From NCBI GenBank assembly GCA_030828175.1, contig JAURDB010000012.1, positions 1-34,259 on the forward strand: 34,259 nucleotides of DNA, given 5' to 3'. Below, piece after piece: positions 1 through 6,780 of the stretch; position 1 is the stretch's first letter, and the number at the start of each line of letters is the position of its first letter. The notes beneath the pieces were generated by a model. It was not told the origin of the DNA. It did not search any database and saw only the letters and a list, made by a program, of their open reading frames with translations. The stretch comes from Flavobacteriales bacterium. GTDB taxonomy: Bacteria > Bacteroidota > Bacteroidia > Flavobacteriales_D > Sanyastnellaceae. The position numbers were made by a program, and so were the translations under genes.

Positions 1-38
1 GCCCGTCTCAGGGCGGGCCCTTCTTCCGAATGCACCCC

Positions 39-71
39 GACACCGCTCCTCCGGGGGCGGTGTCCTTTTTT
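39..71 (+). terminator. Intrinsic terminator of a gene upstream of the window
   Basis: A perfect 8-bp stem GACACCGC/GCGGTGTC with a GC-rich loop is followed by a run of six T. It should end a plus-strand transcript coming from outside the window. A second short GC stem (GCCCG/CGGGC, bases 1-18) sits at the very edge and is cut, so it cannot be judged. Confidence 0.8.
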
Positions 72-107
72 GAATGAACAAATCCGCCGATCGCTATTTT
101 ACAGGAC

Positions 108-1244
108 ATGCATGCTTCTTTTCCCCAATTGACCACCCTGCTCATGTTGCCCCTCTTTCTCCTAGGCCTAACAGGAGAAGTCAACGCACAATGGCCCTAC
201 AATCCCAACGCCGATGGGGACACCCTGATCGGTACTGGGGATGTCCTTCAACTGCTCACCCTTTTCGGTTTGCCTTGGGAAGATGAGGGGGTTCTGGGTA
301 TTGAGAGCGGAGGTACTGGCGCATCGTCTGTGGATTCTGCCCGCGTTGCGTTGGAATTGAGCTACATCTCGGACTCCACCACCATCTCTGGGATCAATAC
401 TTACATCTGGACCTGGATAGAGAGCCGAGCCCGAATCACGGAACAAATGGCCCAAGGTCGCGATGTCACCGCCACAGGTTCCTATGCTTCCGCGCTGGGT
501 GACGGAGCCAATGCGCCGGGCAACTACAGCCACGCCACCAATCGGAATACCACGGCCAGCGGAACTTGTTCGAGTGCCATGGGTGAGGGAACCGAGGCGA
601 CCGGGACAGCAGCCCATGCACAAGGCATGTTCACGGATGCCACCGGCACTACCGCCCACGCACAGGGCTACAACACCAAGGCATTGGCCAACTACGCACA
701 CAGCGAAGGATACGGTTGCCAAGCCACCAATACAGCGGCTCATGCTGAAGGATATAACACGGCCGCCACGGGCTTTTTCAGCCACAGTGCCAATCGGAAT
801 ACCGTGGCCAGTGCCACTTGTGCCCATGCCGTGGGTGAGGGCACGCAAGCCACAGCCGATGCATCGGCCAGCGAGGGCTACTACACCGTCGCTTCCGGTT
901 TCGCCGGACACGCAGAAGGCTATGAAACGCTGGCCAGCGCCTATGCTTCCAGTGCCGGTGGATACTATACGGTAGCCGATCAACCGTACCAGACGGCTGT
1001 CGGCAAGTACAACGCTGCTGAACAGACCGGGCAACTCTTCGCTGTCGGCAACGGCAACGGAGTCGATGACCGCTCCAATGCATTTTCAGTAGATGACATG
1101 GGCAATGCCACCGTGGCCGGCGGACTGCAGGTCGGAGACATCAGCGTACAAGACACCATCGCCAACCTCAATGCAAGGATTACCGCTTTGGAGGCGGTGA
1201 TCGAAAGCCTCATCGAAGTCGTGGGTCCCATCGACGCGGATTGA
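108..1244 (+). CDS. Secreted YadA-head-like repeat protein with dockerin-like N-terminal motif
   Basis: The 378-residue protein has a signal peptide (about residues 1-27, hydrophobic core LLMLPLFLLGL, cleavage near NAQ). Residues 30-55 (PNADGDTLIGTGDVLQLL) resemble the Ca-binding dockerin-like tag seen at the start of many marine Bacteroidota surface proteins. An 'ESGGTGASSVDSARVALEL' segment resembles tail-fibre GGTGATT..AR.NL motifs. Residues ~119-302 form about 13 consecutive 14-residue repeats of the type AHAxGxxTxAtGx, the left-handed beta-roll pattern of trimeric adhesin heads. A SNAFSVDDMGNATVAGGLQVG piece and a short heptad-like C-terminus (IANLNARITALEAVIESL) follow, consistent with a trimeric coiled coil. 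I see no YadA anchor, S74 chaperone or T9SS C-terminal domain. Start ATG is chosen because it gives the signal peptide; AGGA lies just upstream, as does a weak TATTTTAC box (95-102). The role is probably adhesion or structure at the surface (inference). Confidence 0.75.
   Translation: MHASFPQLTTLLMLPLFLLGLTGEVNAQWPYNPNADGDTLIGTGDVLQLLTLFGLPWEDEGVLGIESGGTGASSVDSARVALELSYISDSTTISGINTYIWTWIESRARITEQMAQGRDVTATGSYASALGDGANAPGNYSHATNRNTTASGTCSSAMGEGTEATGTAAHAQGMFTDATGTTAHAQGYNTKALANYAHSEGYGCQATNTAAHAEGYNTAATGFFSHSANRNTVASATCAHAVGEGTQATADASASEGYYTVASGFAGHAEGYETLASAYASSAGGYYTVADQPYQTAVGKYNAAEQTGQLFAVGNGNGVDDRSNAFSVDDMGNATVAGGLQVGDISVQDTIANLNARITALEAVIESLIEVVGPIDAD
462..1013 (+). repeat. Tandem 42-bp (14-residue) coding repeats
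   Basis: This stretch encodes about 13 in-register 14-residue units (for example AAHAQGMFTDATGT, TAHAQGYNTKALAN, AAHAEGYNTAATGF). Units 2-3 and 8-9 are more alike than the others: the segments starting at 541 and 793 ('atcggaatacc...') are offset by exactly 252 bp, or six units, pointing to a block duplication inside the array. Confidence 0.8.
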
Positions 1245-1289
1245 ATCGACTTCTTCCCGCCGATTTGCGGTGGAGATGATGTCTTTTCT

Positions 1290-1297
1290 TAATTTCG
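1290..1297 (+). promoter_or_regulatory. Candidate -7 box of tRNA-Gln (TAATTTCG)
   Basis: TAATTTCG differs from the Bacteroidota -7 consensus TAnnTTTG by one base and ends 19 nt before the mature tRNA 5' end. The tRNA-Val gene in this window has TATATTCG at the same 19-nt distance, which strengthens both calls. No clear -33 element is visible. Confidence 0.55.
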
Positions 1298-1316
1298 CGG
1301 CTCATTCTTCGCGGAA

Positions 1317-1390
1317 TGCCCCATGGTGTAATGGTAGCACACCGGTTTTTGGTACCGTTTGTCAAGGTTCGAGTCCTTGTGGGGCAACCA
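1317..1390 (+). tRNA. tRNA-Gln (anticodon UUG), CCA encoded
   Basis: The sequence folds as a cloverleaf. The acceptor stem is TGCCCCA/TGGGGCA, the anticodon stem is CCGGT/ACCG(T) with loop TTTTGGT giving anticodon TTG (1349-1351), and the T arm is CAAGG-TTCGAGT-CCTTG. The discriminator is A1387 and the 3' CCA is encoded at 1388-1390. The first anticodon-stem pair (C1342/T1358) is mismatched. It lies alone between two protein genes and has its own box upstream and a terminator downstream. Confidence 0.95.
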
Positions 1391-1424
1391 CGAAAAGCAT
1401 GACAAGAGTCAATGCAACCGCACG

Positions 1425-1459
1425 AAGACCGGCACGTTTGTGACCGGTCTTTTTCTTTT
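1425..1459 (+). terminator. Intrinsic terminator after tRNA-Gln
   Basis: The stem AAGACCGG/CCGGTCTT (8 bp), extended by an inner CAC/GTG pairing, is followed by TTTTCTTTTC. It separates the tRNA from the aldehyde dehydrogenase gene that starts at 1492. Confidence 0.8.
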
Positions 1460-1491
1460 CGTCCCCACCTTGTGGTCCCAAGCGGTAATCG

Positions 1492-2940
1492 ATGGAAAAG
1501 GACATCCTCAATCTCATCAACGGTGAATCCGTCCCTGCCCTGAGCGGGCAATGGCTGGACAATGTGGAACCCGCAACGGGCGCGGTGTATAGCCGAATCG
1601 CACGATCGGGCGCCGAGGATGTGGAAGCCGCCGTGGCGGCCGCCCGCAAGGCTTTTCCTGCCTGGCGTGCATGGGAACCTGCCCAAAGACGGGCGGTGCT
1701 CATGCGGCTCGCGGACAAAATCGCCGAACACGCGGACATGCTGGCAGAGGCCGAATCCCGGGACAACGGCAAGCCCGTTTCGGTGGCCGCCGCTGTGGAC
1801 ATTCCCCGCGCAGAACACAACCTTCGCTTCTATGCTTCTGCAGCCGAGCAGTTTGCCAGCGAAAGCCACACCATGGGGGATGGCACGGTAAACTACACAC
1901 TGCGCAAGCCCTTGGGCGTTGTCGGCTGCATCAGTCCGTGGAACCTGCCCCTTTACCTCTTCACCTGGAAAATCGCGCCCGCCCTGGCCAGCGGCAACTG
2001 CGTGGTGGCGAAACCCAGCGAGGTGACCCCAATGACAGCCTTCCTGCTCGGCACGTGGGCCAAGGAAGCCGGACTGCCCGATGGGGTGCTCAACATCCTG
2101 CAAGGGCTGGGACCCGAAGTCGGCCAAGCCATGGTAGAACACCACTATGTGCGCGCCATCTCCTTTACGGGTGGCACCGCCACAGGGGCCGCGATTTCTG
2201 CATTGGCCGCGCCCAAATTCAAAAAGCTCTCCCTCGAACTCGGCGGGAAGAATGCCACCGTGGTCTTCGATGACTGCGATTTCGACGAAGCCGTTTCCAC
2301 TGCGGTTCGTGCTGCATTCTCCAACCAGGGTCAGATCTGCCTGTGCGGGTCGCGCATCCTGGTGCAAGAAGGCATCTACGACCGGTTCCGCGATGCCCTG
2401 GTGGCCAAGGTCTCCAAGCTGCGCATCGGCGACCCCATGGACCCCGCTACACGGATGGGCGCGGTTGTATCGAGGGCGCACCGAGACAAGGTGATCGCCG
2501 CCATACAGACCGCAAGAGGAGAAGGCGGGCGCATCCTGTGTGGAGGCGGGCGCCATCAACCCGGGGAGCCCCGCATCCGCGAAGGATTCTTCGTCCAACC
2601 CACCCTCATCGAAGGGTTGGGTCACGATTGTGTCACCAACCGCGAAGAGATCTTTGGTCCGGTCGCGACCCTCCAGCCCTTTTCCGACGAGCAGGAAGCG
2701 CTGGGCCTGGTCAACTCCACCAAGTACGGCCTTTCCGCATCGGTCTGGACACGGGACCTTCAGCGAGCACACAGATTCGCCGCCGGCATTGACACGGGCA
2801 TGGTCTGGTTGAATTGCTGGTTGGTCAGGGACTTGCGGACGCCTTTCGGAGGCACCCGTCATTCAGGGGTGGGACGGGAAGGCGGTTACCACTCCATGAA
2901 CTTCTTCACCGAGCCGCAAAACGTCTGCGTGAAGCTGTGA
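1492..2940 (+). CDS. ALDH8-type NAD-dependent semialdehyde dehydrogenase (2-aminomuconate/2-hydroxymuconate type)
   Basis: This 482-residue protein is a full-length aldehyde dehydrogenase. Visible motifs are SPWNLP (N151), AKPSE (K174), FTGG, the general-base Glu in SLELGGKN (E249) and the catalytic Cys in NQGQICLCGSRI (C283). The GQICLCGSRI sequence and the C-terminal WLNCWLVRDLRTPFGG..SGVGREG..S..FFTE pattern match the ALDH8 group, which oxidises 2-aminomuconic or 2-hydroxymuconic semialdehyde in kynurenine or meta-cleavage pathways. The reaction would be aldehyde to acid with reduction of NAD in the cytoplasm. No other kynurenine-pathway gene is in the window, so the exact substrate is inferred from family resemblance only. 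The ATG start directly precedes a normal ALDH N-terminus (LINGESV). Confidence 0.85.
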   Translation: MEKDILNLINGESVPALSGQWLDNVEPATGAVYSRIARSGAEDVEAAVAAARKAFPAWRAWEPAQRRAVLMRLADKIAEHADMLAEAESRDNGKPVSVAAAVDIPRAEHNLRFYASAAEQFASESHTMGDGTVNYTLRKPLGVVGCISPWNLPLYLFTWKIAPALASGNCVVAKPSEVTPMTAFLLGTWAKEAGLPDGVLNILQGLGPEVGQAMVEHHYVRAISFTGGTATGAAISALAAPKFKKLSLELGGKNATVVFDDCDFDEAVSTAVRAAFSNQGQICLCGSRILVQEGIYDRFRDALVAKVSKLRIGDPMDPATRMGAVVSRAHRDKVIAAIQTARGEGGRILCGGGRHQPGEPRIREGFFVQPTLIEGLGHDCVTNREEIFGPVATLQPFSDEQEALGLVNSTKYGLSASVWTRDLQRAHRFAAGIDTGMVWLNCWLVRDLRTPFGGTRHSGVGREGGYHSMNFFTEPQNVCVKL

Positions 2941-2947
2941 ACTGCTC

Positions 2948-2988
2948 AAAGGGACGCAATCCACATTCGTTTGTTGCGTAAGCCCTTT
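2948..2988 (+). terminator. Possible hairpin terminator after the ALDH gene
   Basis: AAAGGG-ACGCAA pairs with TTGCGT-(AAG)-CCCTTT around a 14-nt loop, eight bases after the ALDH stop codon. There is no T tract, so it could be an mRNA 3' structure rather than a true intrinsic terminator. Confidence 0.35.
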
Positions 2989-3031
2989 CAACCGACTGAG
3001 GGACAGGCCGCAGGGTGGAGAACTTGGTGTC

Positions 3032-3982
3032 ATGAATTTTCGCGCCCCTTTGTCCGCATTTACAGCGGCTGTGCTCCTGCTCGTCGGATGTGTGCCCATG
3101 AGCCAATTCACCGAAGTCCGGGACGACCGGGATGCGTTGGACCAGAGCGCAGCAGAGTTGACCGAACAGGTGCAAGCCCTGCGCTTGGCGGTGGCAGAGA
3201 AAGACGGCCAACTGCGCGAAGATGCGCGGCGAATGGAGGCTCTGCGGTCCGACACTTCCGGCTTGGGCAGTCGTCTCAGGCAGTGCGAATTGCGAAACGA
3301 AGGGCTGGAAGAATTGAATGCCATGCTGTCCGCTGAATTGGATGACAAGCGGTCCTCCAGCGGAGCAGAGCAGGCCGCGTTGCTTGCGGAACTGCAACGC
3401 ATACGCGCCGACCTCCAGTTTCAGCAGGACAGCCTGTACGCCTTGGAACAAGACCTGAAGGCCCGAGAAGCCAAGGTCGCAGAGTTGAGCCGCCTGCTCG
3501 ACGCCCAAAAAGCGGCTGGAGCCGCTTTGAAAGAACGCCTTTCCGATGCGCTGTTCGCGTTTCGGAACAAAGGACTCGAAGTCGAAGAGCGAGATGGCAA
3601 AGTATACGTGCGCCTTTCTTCCAAACTCCTCTTTGCTTCAGGCAGCACCGCCATTGATCCAGAGGGAAGAAAAGCCTTGTCCGACCTCGCCCGCGCCATC
3701 GAGGACGAAGACGGTTTTGAAGTGGTCGTGGAAGGACACACGGACGACGTCGCTTTTTCCTCAGCTTCCTCTCCGCGCAACAATTGGGAGCTGAGCGTCC
3801 TTCGCGCGACGGCGGTTGTCGAGGTCCTGACGTCAAGCAGCTCACTGAAGCCGGAGGTGCTTACTGCTGCCGGACGCAGTCAATACCATCCCCGGGACCC
3901 GCAAGACCGGAACCGGAACCGCCGAATCGAAGTGGTCCTCAGCCCCCAATTGGGCAGTCTTTACGAACTGCTCGAAGAGTGA
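3032..3982 (+). CDS. OmpA-family peptidoglycan-binding lipoprotein with coiled-coil stalk
   Basis: The 316-residue protein starts with a lipoprotein signal (FTAAVLLLVGC, lipobox Cys20), so it should be anchored in the outer membrane. Residues ~25-180 are rich in heptad-like Leu, Glu and Gln repeats, typical of a long coiled coil. Residues ~195-305 form an OmpA C-terminal domain (KLLFASGSTAIDPEGRKALSDLA ... VEGHTDD ... NNWELSVLRATAVVEVL ... AGRSQYHP ... NRNRRIEVVL) that binds the peptide stem of peptidoglycan. The ATG start is fixed by the signal peptide. Its role is probably to tether the outer membrane to the wall; a MotB-like role is unlikely without a transmembrane helix. Its stop codon abuts the stop of the opposite-strand gene. 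Confidence 0.85.
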   Translation: MNFRAPLSAFTAAVLLLVGCVPMSQFTEVRDDRDALDQSAAELTEQVQALRLAVAEKDGQLREDARRMEALRSDTSGLGSRLRQCELRNEGLEELNAMLSAELDDKRSSSGAEQAALLAELQRIRADLQFQQDSLYALEQDLKAREAKVAELSRLLDAQKAAGAALKERLSDALFAFRNKGLEVEERDGKVYVRLSSKLLFASGSTAIDPEGRKALSDLARAIEDEDGFEVVVEGHTDDVAFSSASSPRNNWELSVLRATAVVEVLTSSSSLKPEVLTAAGRSQYHPRDPQDRNRNRRIEVVLSPQLGSLYELLEE

Positions 3983-3985
3983 TCA
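3980..3985. other. Palindrome TGATCA supplying both stop codons of a convergent gene pair
   Basis: The plus-strand OmpA-type gene ends with TGA at 3980-3982, and the minus-strand repeat lipoprotein ends with TGA read from 3985 to 3983. Together they make the palindrome TGATCA, with no spacer between the two genes. Confidence 0.9.
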
Positions 3986-4945
3986 GTTGATGGGCAACTG
4001 GAAAGTGCCCTGGGCAATCGAGATGCCTCCGGTACCGTCGCTGCCTATGAGGCTACCTCCGAACGTACCGATGGCGATGCCTCCATCTTCCGGCAGGATG
4101 TAGATGATCTCCACCGTGAAATTCGCGCCTGGCAGGGTAGAAGTATAGGTCTGACCCGAAGGGCTGTTGTACGTGCAGACGCCGGTCGGGGCGCTTCCTT
4201 CATTCAATGTGACCTGGGCGCCGTCCAGCCAGCCTACCGATGGCTCCGGAAGCGTCATGCCAATGGCATCGGTCGTCACGGAAACCCCTCCAATCGTAAG
4301 GGTACCGGAACCGTCAATCGTACATGTGGTTTCGAAATCCGCCACCAACTCGGTGCCGTTGGCCTTCCATTCCATATTTCCCTCGCACGGTGGGCAAATC
4401 GTACCACCGCAATCGATGTAGAGCTCATCGCCGTCCAACAAACCGTTGGTGCAATCGCCGTCGGTCGGACAGGGTGGGCAATCCGGTCCACCGCAGTCAA
4501 TGCCGAGCTCCTCACCATTGAGCAGTTCATCCTCGCAACTCGGACAAGGCTCACAGTCCGGGCCTCCACAATCAACATCGATTTCGTTGCCGTTGAGCAG
4601 GCCGTCACCGCACAATTCGCCGCAGTCGATGCCCGTGTCTCCACCGCAGTCGATGCCGGTCTCTCCTGGATCGAGTTGGCCATTGAAGTTCAAGTCACAG
4701 GGGGCACAGGAGCCACCACAGTCTACCCACTGCTCGCCGAGCACCTGATCCCAGACTCCATTTTCACAGGGGTCACAAGGCTGGCATATGGAACCGCCGC
4801 AGTCTACCAACTCCTCACCATTGTTGAGGATGCCGTCGAAACAATTGGGACCAATGAGGTTGTCATCGTTGAGACATGAGCTCAGGGACAACGCAGCGAC
4901 GGTGAGCAGGAGGAGAGAAATGGAGGGAAGGCGAAACGAGGTCAT
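3983..4945 (-). CDS. Cys-rich 'DCGG' repeat lipoprotein
   Basis: From the ATG at 4945 the protein has 320 residues. It has a lipoprotein signal (SISLLLLTVAALSLSSC, Cys24), six Cys-rich repeats of the form C..G.L(N/D)GxE..(V/I)DCGG..C.PC (residues ~35-189), and a C-terminal ~130-residue beta-rich domain ending GGISIAQGTFQLPIN. The repeats are acidic with regular D, N, G and Cys pairs, suggesting disulphides and/or metal binding outside the cytoplasm. Repeat 3 is irregular (GIDCGGDTGIDCGE). The track's longer form begins at a TTG at 4969; the ATG is preferred because a TAATTTGC box lies at 4966-4973, which would overlap the TTG. I know such repeats from Bacteroidota surface proteins but not a defined function. 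Confidence 0.7.
   Translation of the reverse strand: MTSFRLPSISLLLLTVAALSLSSCLNDDNLIGPNCFDGILNNGEELVDCGGSICQPCDPCENGVWDQVLGEQWVDCGGSCAPCDLNFNGQLDPGETGIDCGGDTGIDCGELCGDGLLNGNEIDVDCGGPDCEPCPSCEDELLNGEELGIDCGGPDCPPCPTDGDCTNGLLDGDELYIDCGGTICPPCEGNMEWKANGTELVADFETTCTIDGSGTLTIGGVSVTTDAIGMTLPEPSVGWLDGAQVTLNEGSAPTGVCTYNSPSGQTYTSTLPGANFTVEIIYILPEDGGIAIGTFGGSLIGSDGTGGISIAQGTFQLPIN
4379..4843 (-). repeat. Six DCGG Cys-rich coding repeats
   Basis: Six units of about 25 residues each carry DCGG and most end in C.PC. Unit 3 departs from the pattern and contains a duplicated GIDCG. The spacing and the Cys pairs are visible directly in the translation. Confidence 0.8.
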
Positions 4946-4965
4946 CGTTGTATCTTTCAAGCTGC

Positions 4966-4973
4966 GCAAATTA
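4966..4973 (-). promoter_or_regulatory. Candidate -7 box of the DCGG lipoprotein gene (TAATTTGC)
   Basis: TAATTTGC on the minus strand lies 20 nt upstream of the ATG at 4945. It is close to TAnnTTTG and has the same distance class as the boxes of dnaG and prs. Confidence 0.4.
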
Positions 4974-5043
4974 AGGGAGTAAGGACCGATTCAATGCGGT
5001 TGTTCCCAGATCCGTGATCACCCCAGCAAGGCAAACAACGGAA

Positions 5044-6762
5044 ATGACCCGTCAACCTCATATCCCACCCGCCGATTGGTCACCCCGTGCGAGACGAGAT
5101 GGACTCCAGAGGAACAACGGGATTGCAGATGATGTGGTTGCACAATTGCTCGGCCTGAGGGGGATTTCCCAAAATGACGCCGACCGGTTCTTTGCCCCTT
5201 CCTTGGACGATCTGCACGACCCTTCGAGGATGCGGGACATGGATCGCACGGTGGATCGATTGATTCGGGCGCAAAGGGAAGGGGAGCGGATCATGGCTTA
5301 TGGCGACTACGACGTGGATGGCGCCACCTCCGTTTCGTTGATCTTGGATTTCCTTCAGAACAACGGTTTTGATGTGATTCCCTACATCCCAGACCGATAC
5401 AACGAAGGTTACGGACTCTCCTCCCAAGGCATTGCTGCGGCAAGCCAAAGCGGATGTGCCATCATCATCACCCTGGATTGTGGGATTCGCGCCACTGAAC
5501 GCGTCGCTGAAGCCAATGCTGCGGGCATCGATGTGATCATCTGCGACCACCACCTTCCGGGTGAGGACATGCCCGATGCCCATGCCATCCTCAACCCCAA
5601 GCATCCGGAATGTGAGTATCCCTTCAAGGAACTCAGCGGTTGCGGTGTCGCGTTCAAACTGACCCAAGCGCTGACAGAAAGAATCGGGCTGTCGCCCATG
5701 AGCGCATATGACGGCCTCGACTTGGTCGCTTTGAGCATTGCTTCAGACCTGGTCGAAGTCACCGGAGAAAACAGGGTGCTTCTCTATCACGGTTTGCGCG
5801 CCATCTCCAAGAATTCCCGGCCCGGCATCCGGGCCTTGCTTCAGGTTGTCCACTGTTCTCCCGACTATCTGACCGTTCGCGACATCATCTCCCGCGTCAG
5901 TCCTCGGATCAATGCCGCCGGTCGCATGTCCCGCGCCACAGAAGCGGTGGCCCTCCTGACGGAAAAGGAAGACGCCAAAGCCAATGAGTTGGCCTTGAAT
6001 CTCGACCGTTTGAATCAAGTCCGGAGATCTTACGACGCGCAGGTTACCCAAGACGCCATCAACCAATTGGCCGAACGCGAAGAATTCGAGCACATCAACA
6101 TTGTCTGGGGCGAGAATTGGCACCGAGGGGTCATCGGCATCGTGGCCACCCGGCTCATCGAGCACCGCTACCGGCCCAGCATCGTAATCAGCGATGACGA
6201 CGGGGTTCTTGTGGGCAGTGCCCGTTCAACGCCCGGGTTGGACATCCACGACCTCATCAAGGCCTGCTCCGTTCACCTGGAGCAATTCGGAGGCCATTCC
6301 ATGGCAGCTGGCATCACGGTCAAGGCCGGACAGGCCGATGCCTTCGCGCGCGCCCTGGATGCTGCCGTAGGAGAAAGACTCGCCGCCATAAGCAAGCGCG
6401 AACCGCGGTACTTCGACTTGGAAATTCCGATTTCGGATTGCTCTCCGGAGCTGTTGGGAAAACTCAGAAAATTCGAGCCCTATGGGCCCGGGGCTCCCGC
6501 TCCCGTTTTCCTTTCAAGGGACGTTCGCCTTTCCCTTCCGCCGAAAAAAGTCGGCAAGGACGGACGCCACCTGAGGGTCACCTTCACTTCAGCCGATTCG
6601 TCCCAGGCCCTGTCAGCGGTTGGTTTTGGTTTGGGCCATCGGTTCGAAGCCCTGTCTTCTGCCCAGCACCTCGACGTCGTCTTCAAAGTAGAGACTGAAT
6701 GCTACCGCGGTATGCTTCAGCCGCGCATTACCCTGCTGGACTTCTGGACGAAGCGGCACTGA
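5044..6762 (+). CDS. recJ: Single-stranded-DNA-specific exonuclease RecJ
   Basis: RecJ degrades single-stranded DNA 5' to 3' in recombination and repair. From the ATG at 5044 it has 572 residues, normal for Bacteroidota RecJ. The DHH phosphoesterase motifs are intact: YGDYDVDGATS (~88-96), ITLDCG, and CDHHLPGED with DHH at ~168-170. The DHHA1 part contains WHRGVIGIVATRL and FGGHSMAAG, followed by the OB-fold and C-terminal region (DLEIPISDCSPEL..KFEPYGPGAPAPVF). The track begins at GTG 5014, which adds ten residues (MITPARQTTE); I prefer ATG because the extension is not family-like, but neither start has a strong ribosome site. It is divergent from the DCGG lipoprotein and convergent with dnaG, 18 bp away. 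Confidence 0.93.
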   Translation: MTRQPHIPPADWSPRARRDGLQRNNGIADDVVAQLLGLRGISQNDADRFFAPSLDDLHDPSRMRDMDRTVDRLIRAQREGERIMAYGDYDVDGATSVSLILDFLQNNGFDVIPYIPDRYNEGYGLSSQGIAAASQSGCAIIITLDCGIRATERVAEANAAGIDVIICDHHLPGEDMPDAHAILNPKHPECEYPFKELSGCGVAFKLTQALTERIGLSPMSAYDGLDLVALSIASDLVEVTGENRVLLYHGLRAISKNSRPGIRALLQVVHCSPDYLTVRDIISRVSPRINAAGRMSRATEAVALLTEKEDAKANELALNLDRLNQVRRSYDAQVTQDAINQLAEREEFEHINIVWGENWHRGVIGIVATRLIEHRYRPSIVISDDDGVLVGSARSTPGLDIHDLIKACSVHLEQFGGHSMAAGITVKAGQADAFARALDAAVGERLAAISKREPRYFDLEIPISDCSPELLGKLRKFEPYGPGAPAPVFLSRDVRLSLPPKKVGKDGRHLRVTFTSADSSQALSAVGFGLGHRFEALSSAQHLDVVFKVETECYRGMLQPRITLLDFWTKRH

Positions 6763-6780
6763 ACCCGCACAACGCAGACA

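Noticed and set aside
462-1013. Tandem repeats as a possible CRISPR or minisatellite
   Set aside because: There are no identical repeats with unique spacers; the periodicity is 42 bp in frame and reflects a 14-residue protein repeat.
1210-2862. 550-residue minus-strand ORF opposite the aldehyde dehydrogenase
   Set aside because: It is antisense to a clear ALDH and has no family motif; GC-rich codons leave few stops on the opposite strand.
4946-4969. TTG start eight codons upstream for the DCGG lipoprotein
   Set aside because: It overlaps the candidate -7 box and adds nothing to the signal peptide; ATG 4945 is simpler.
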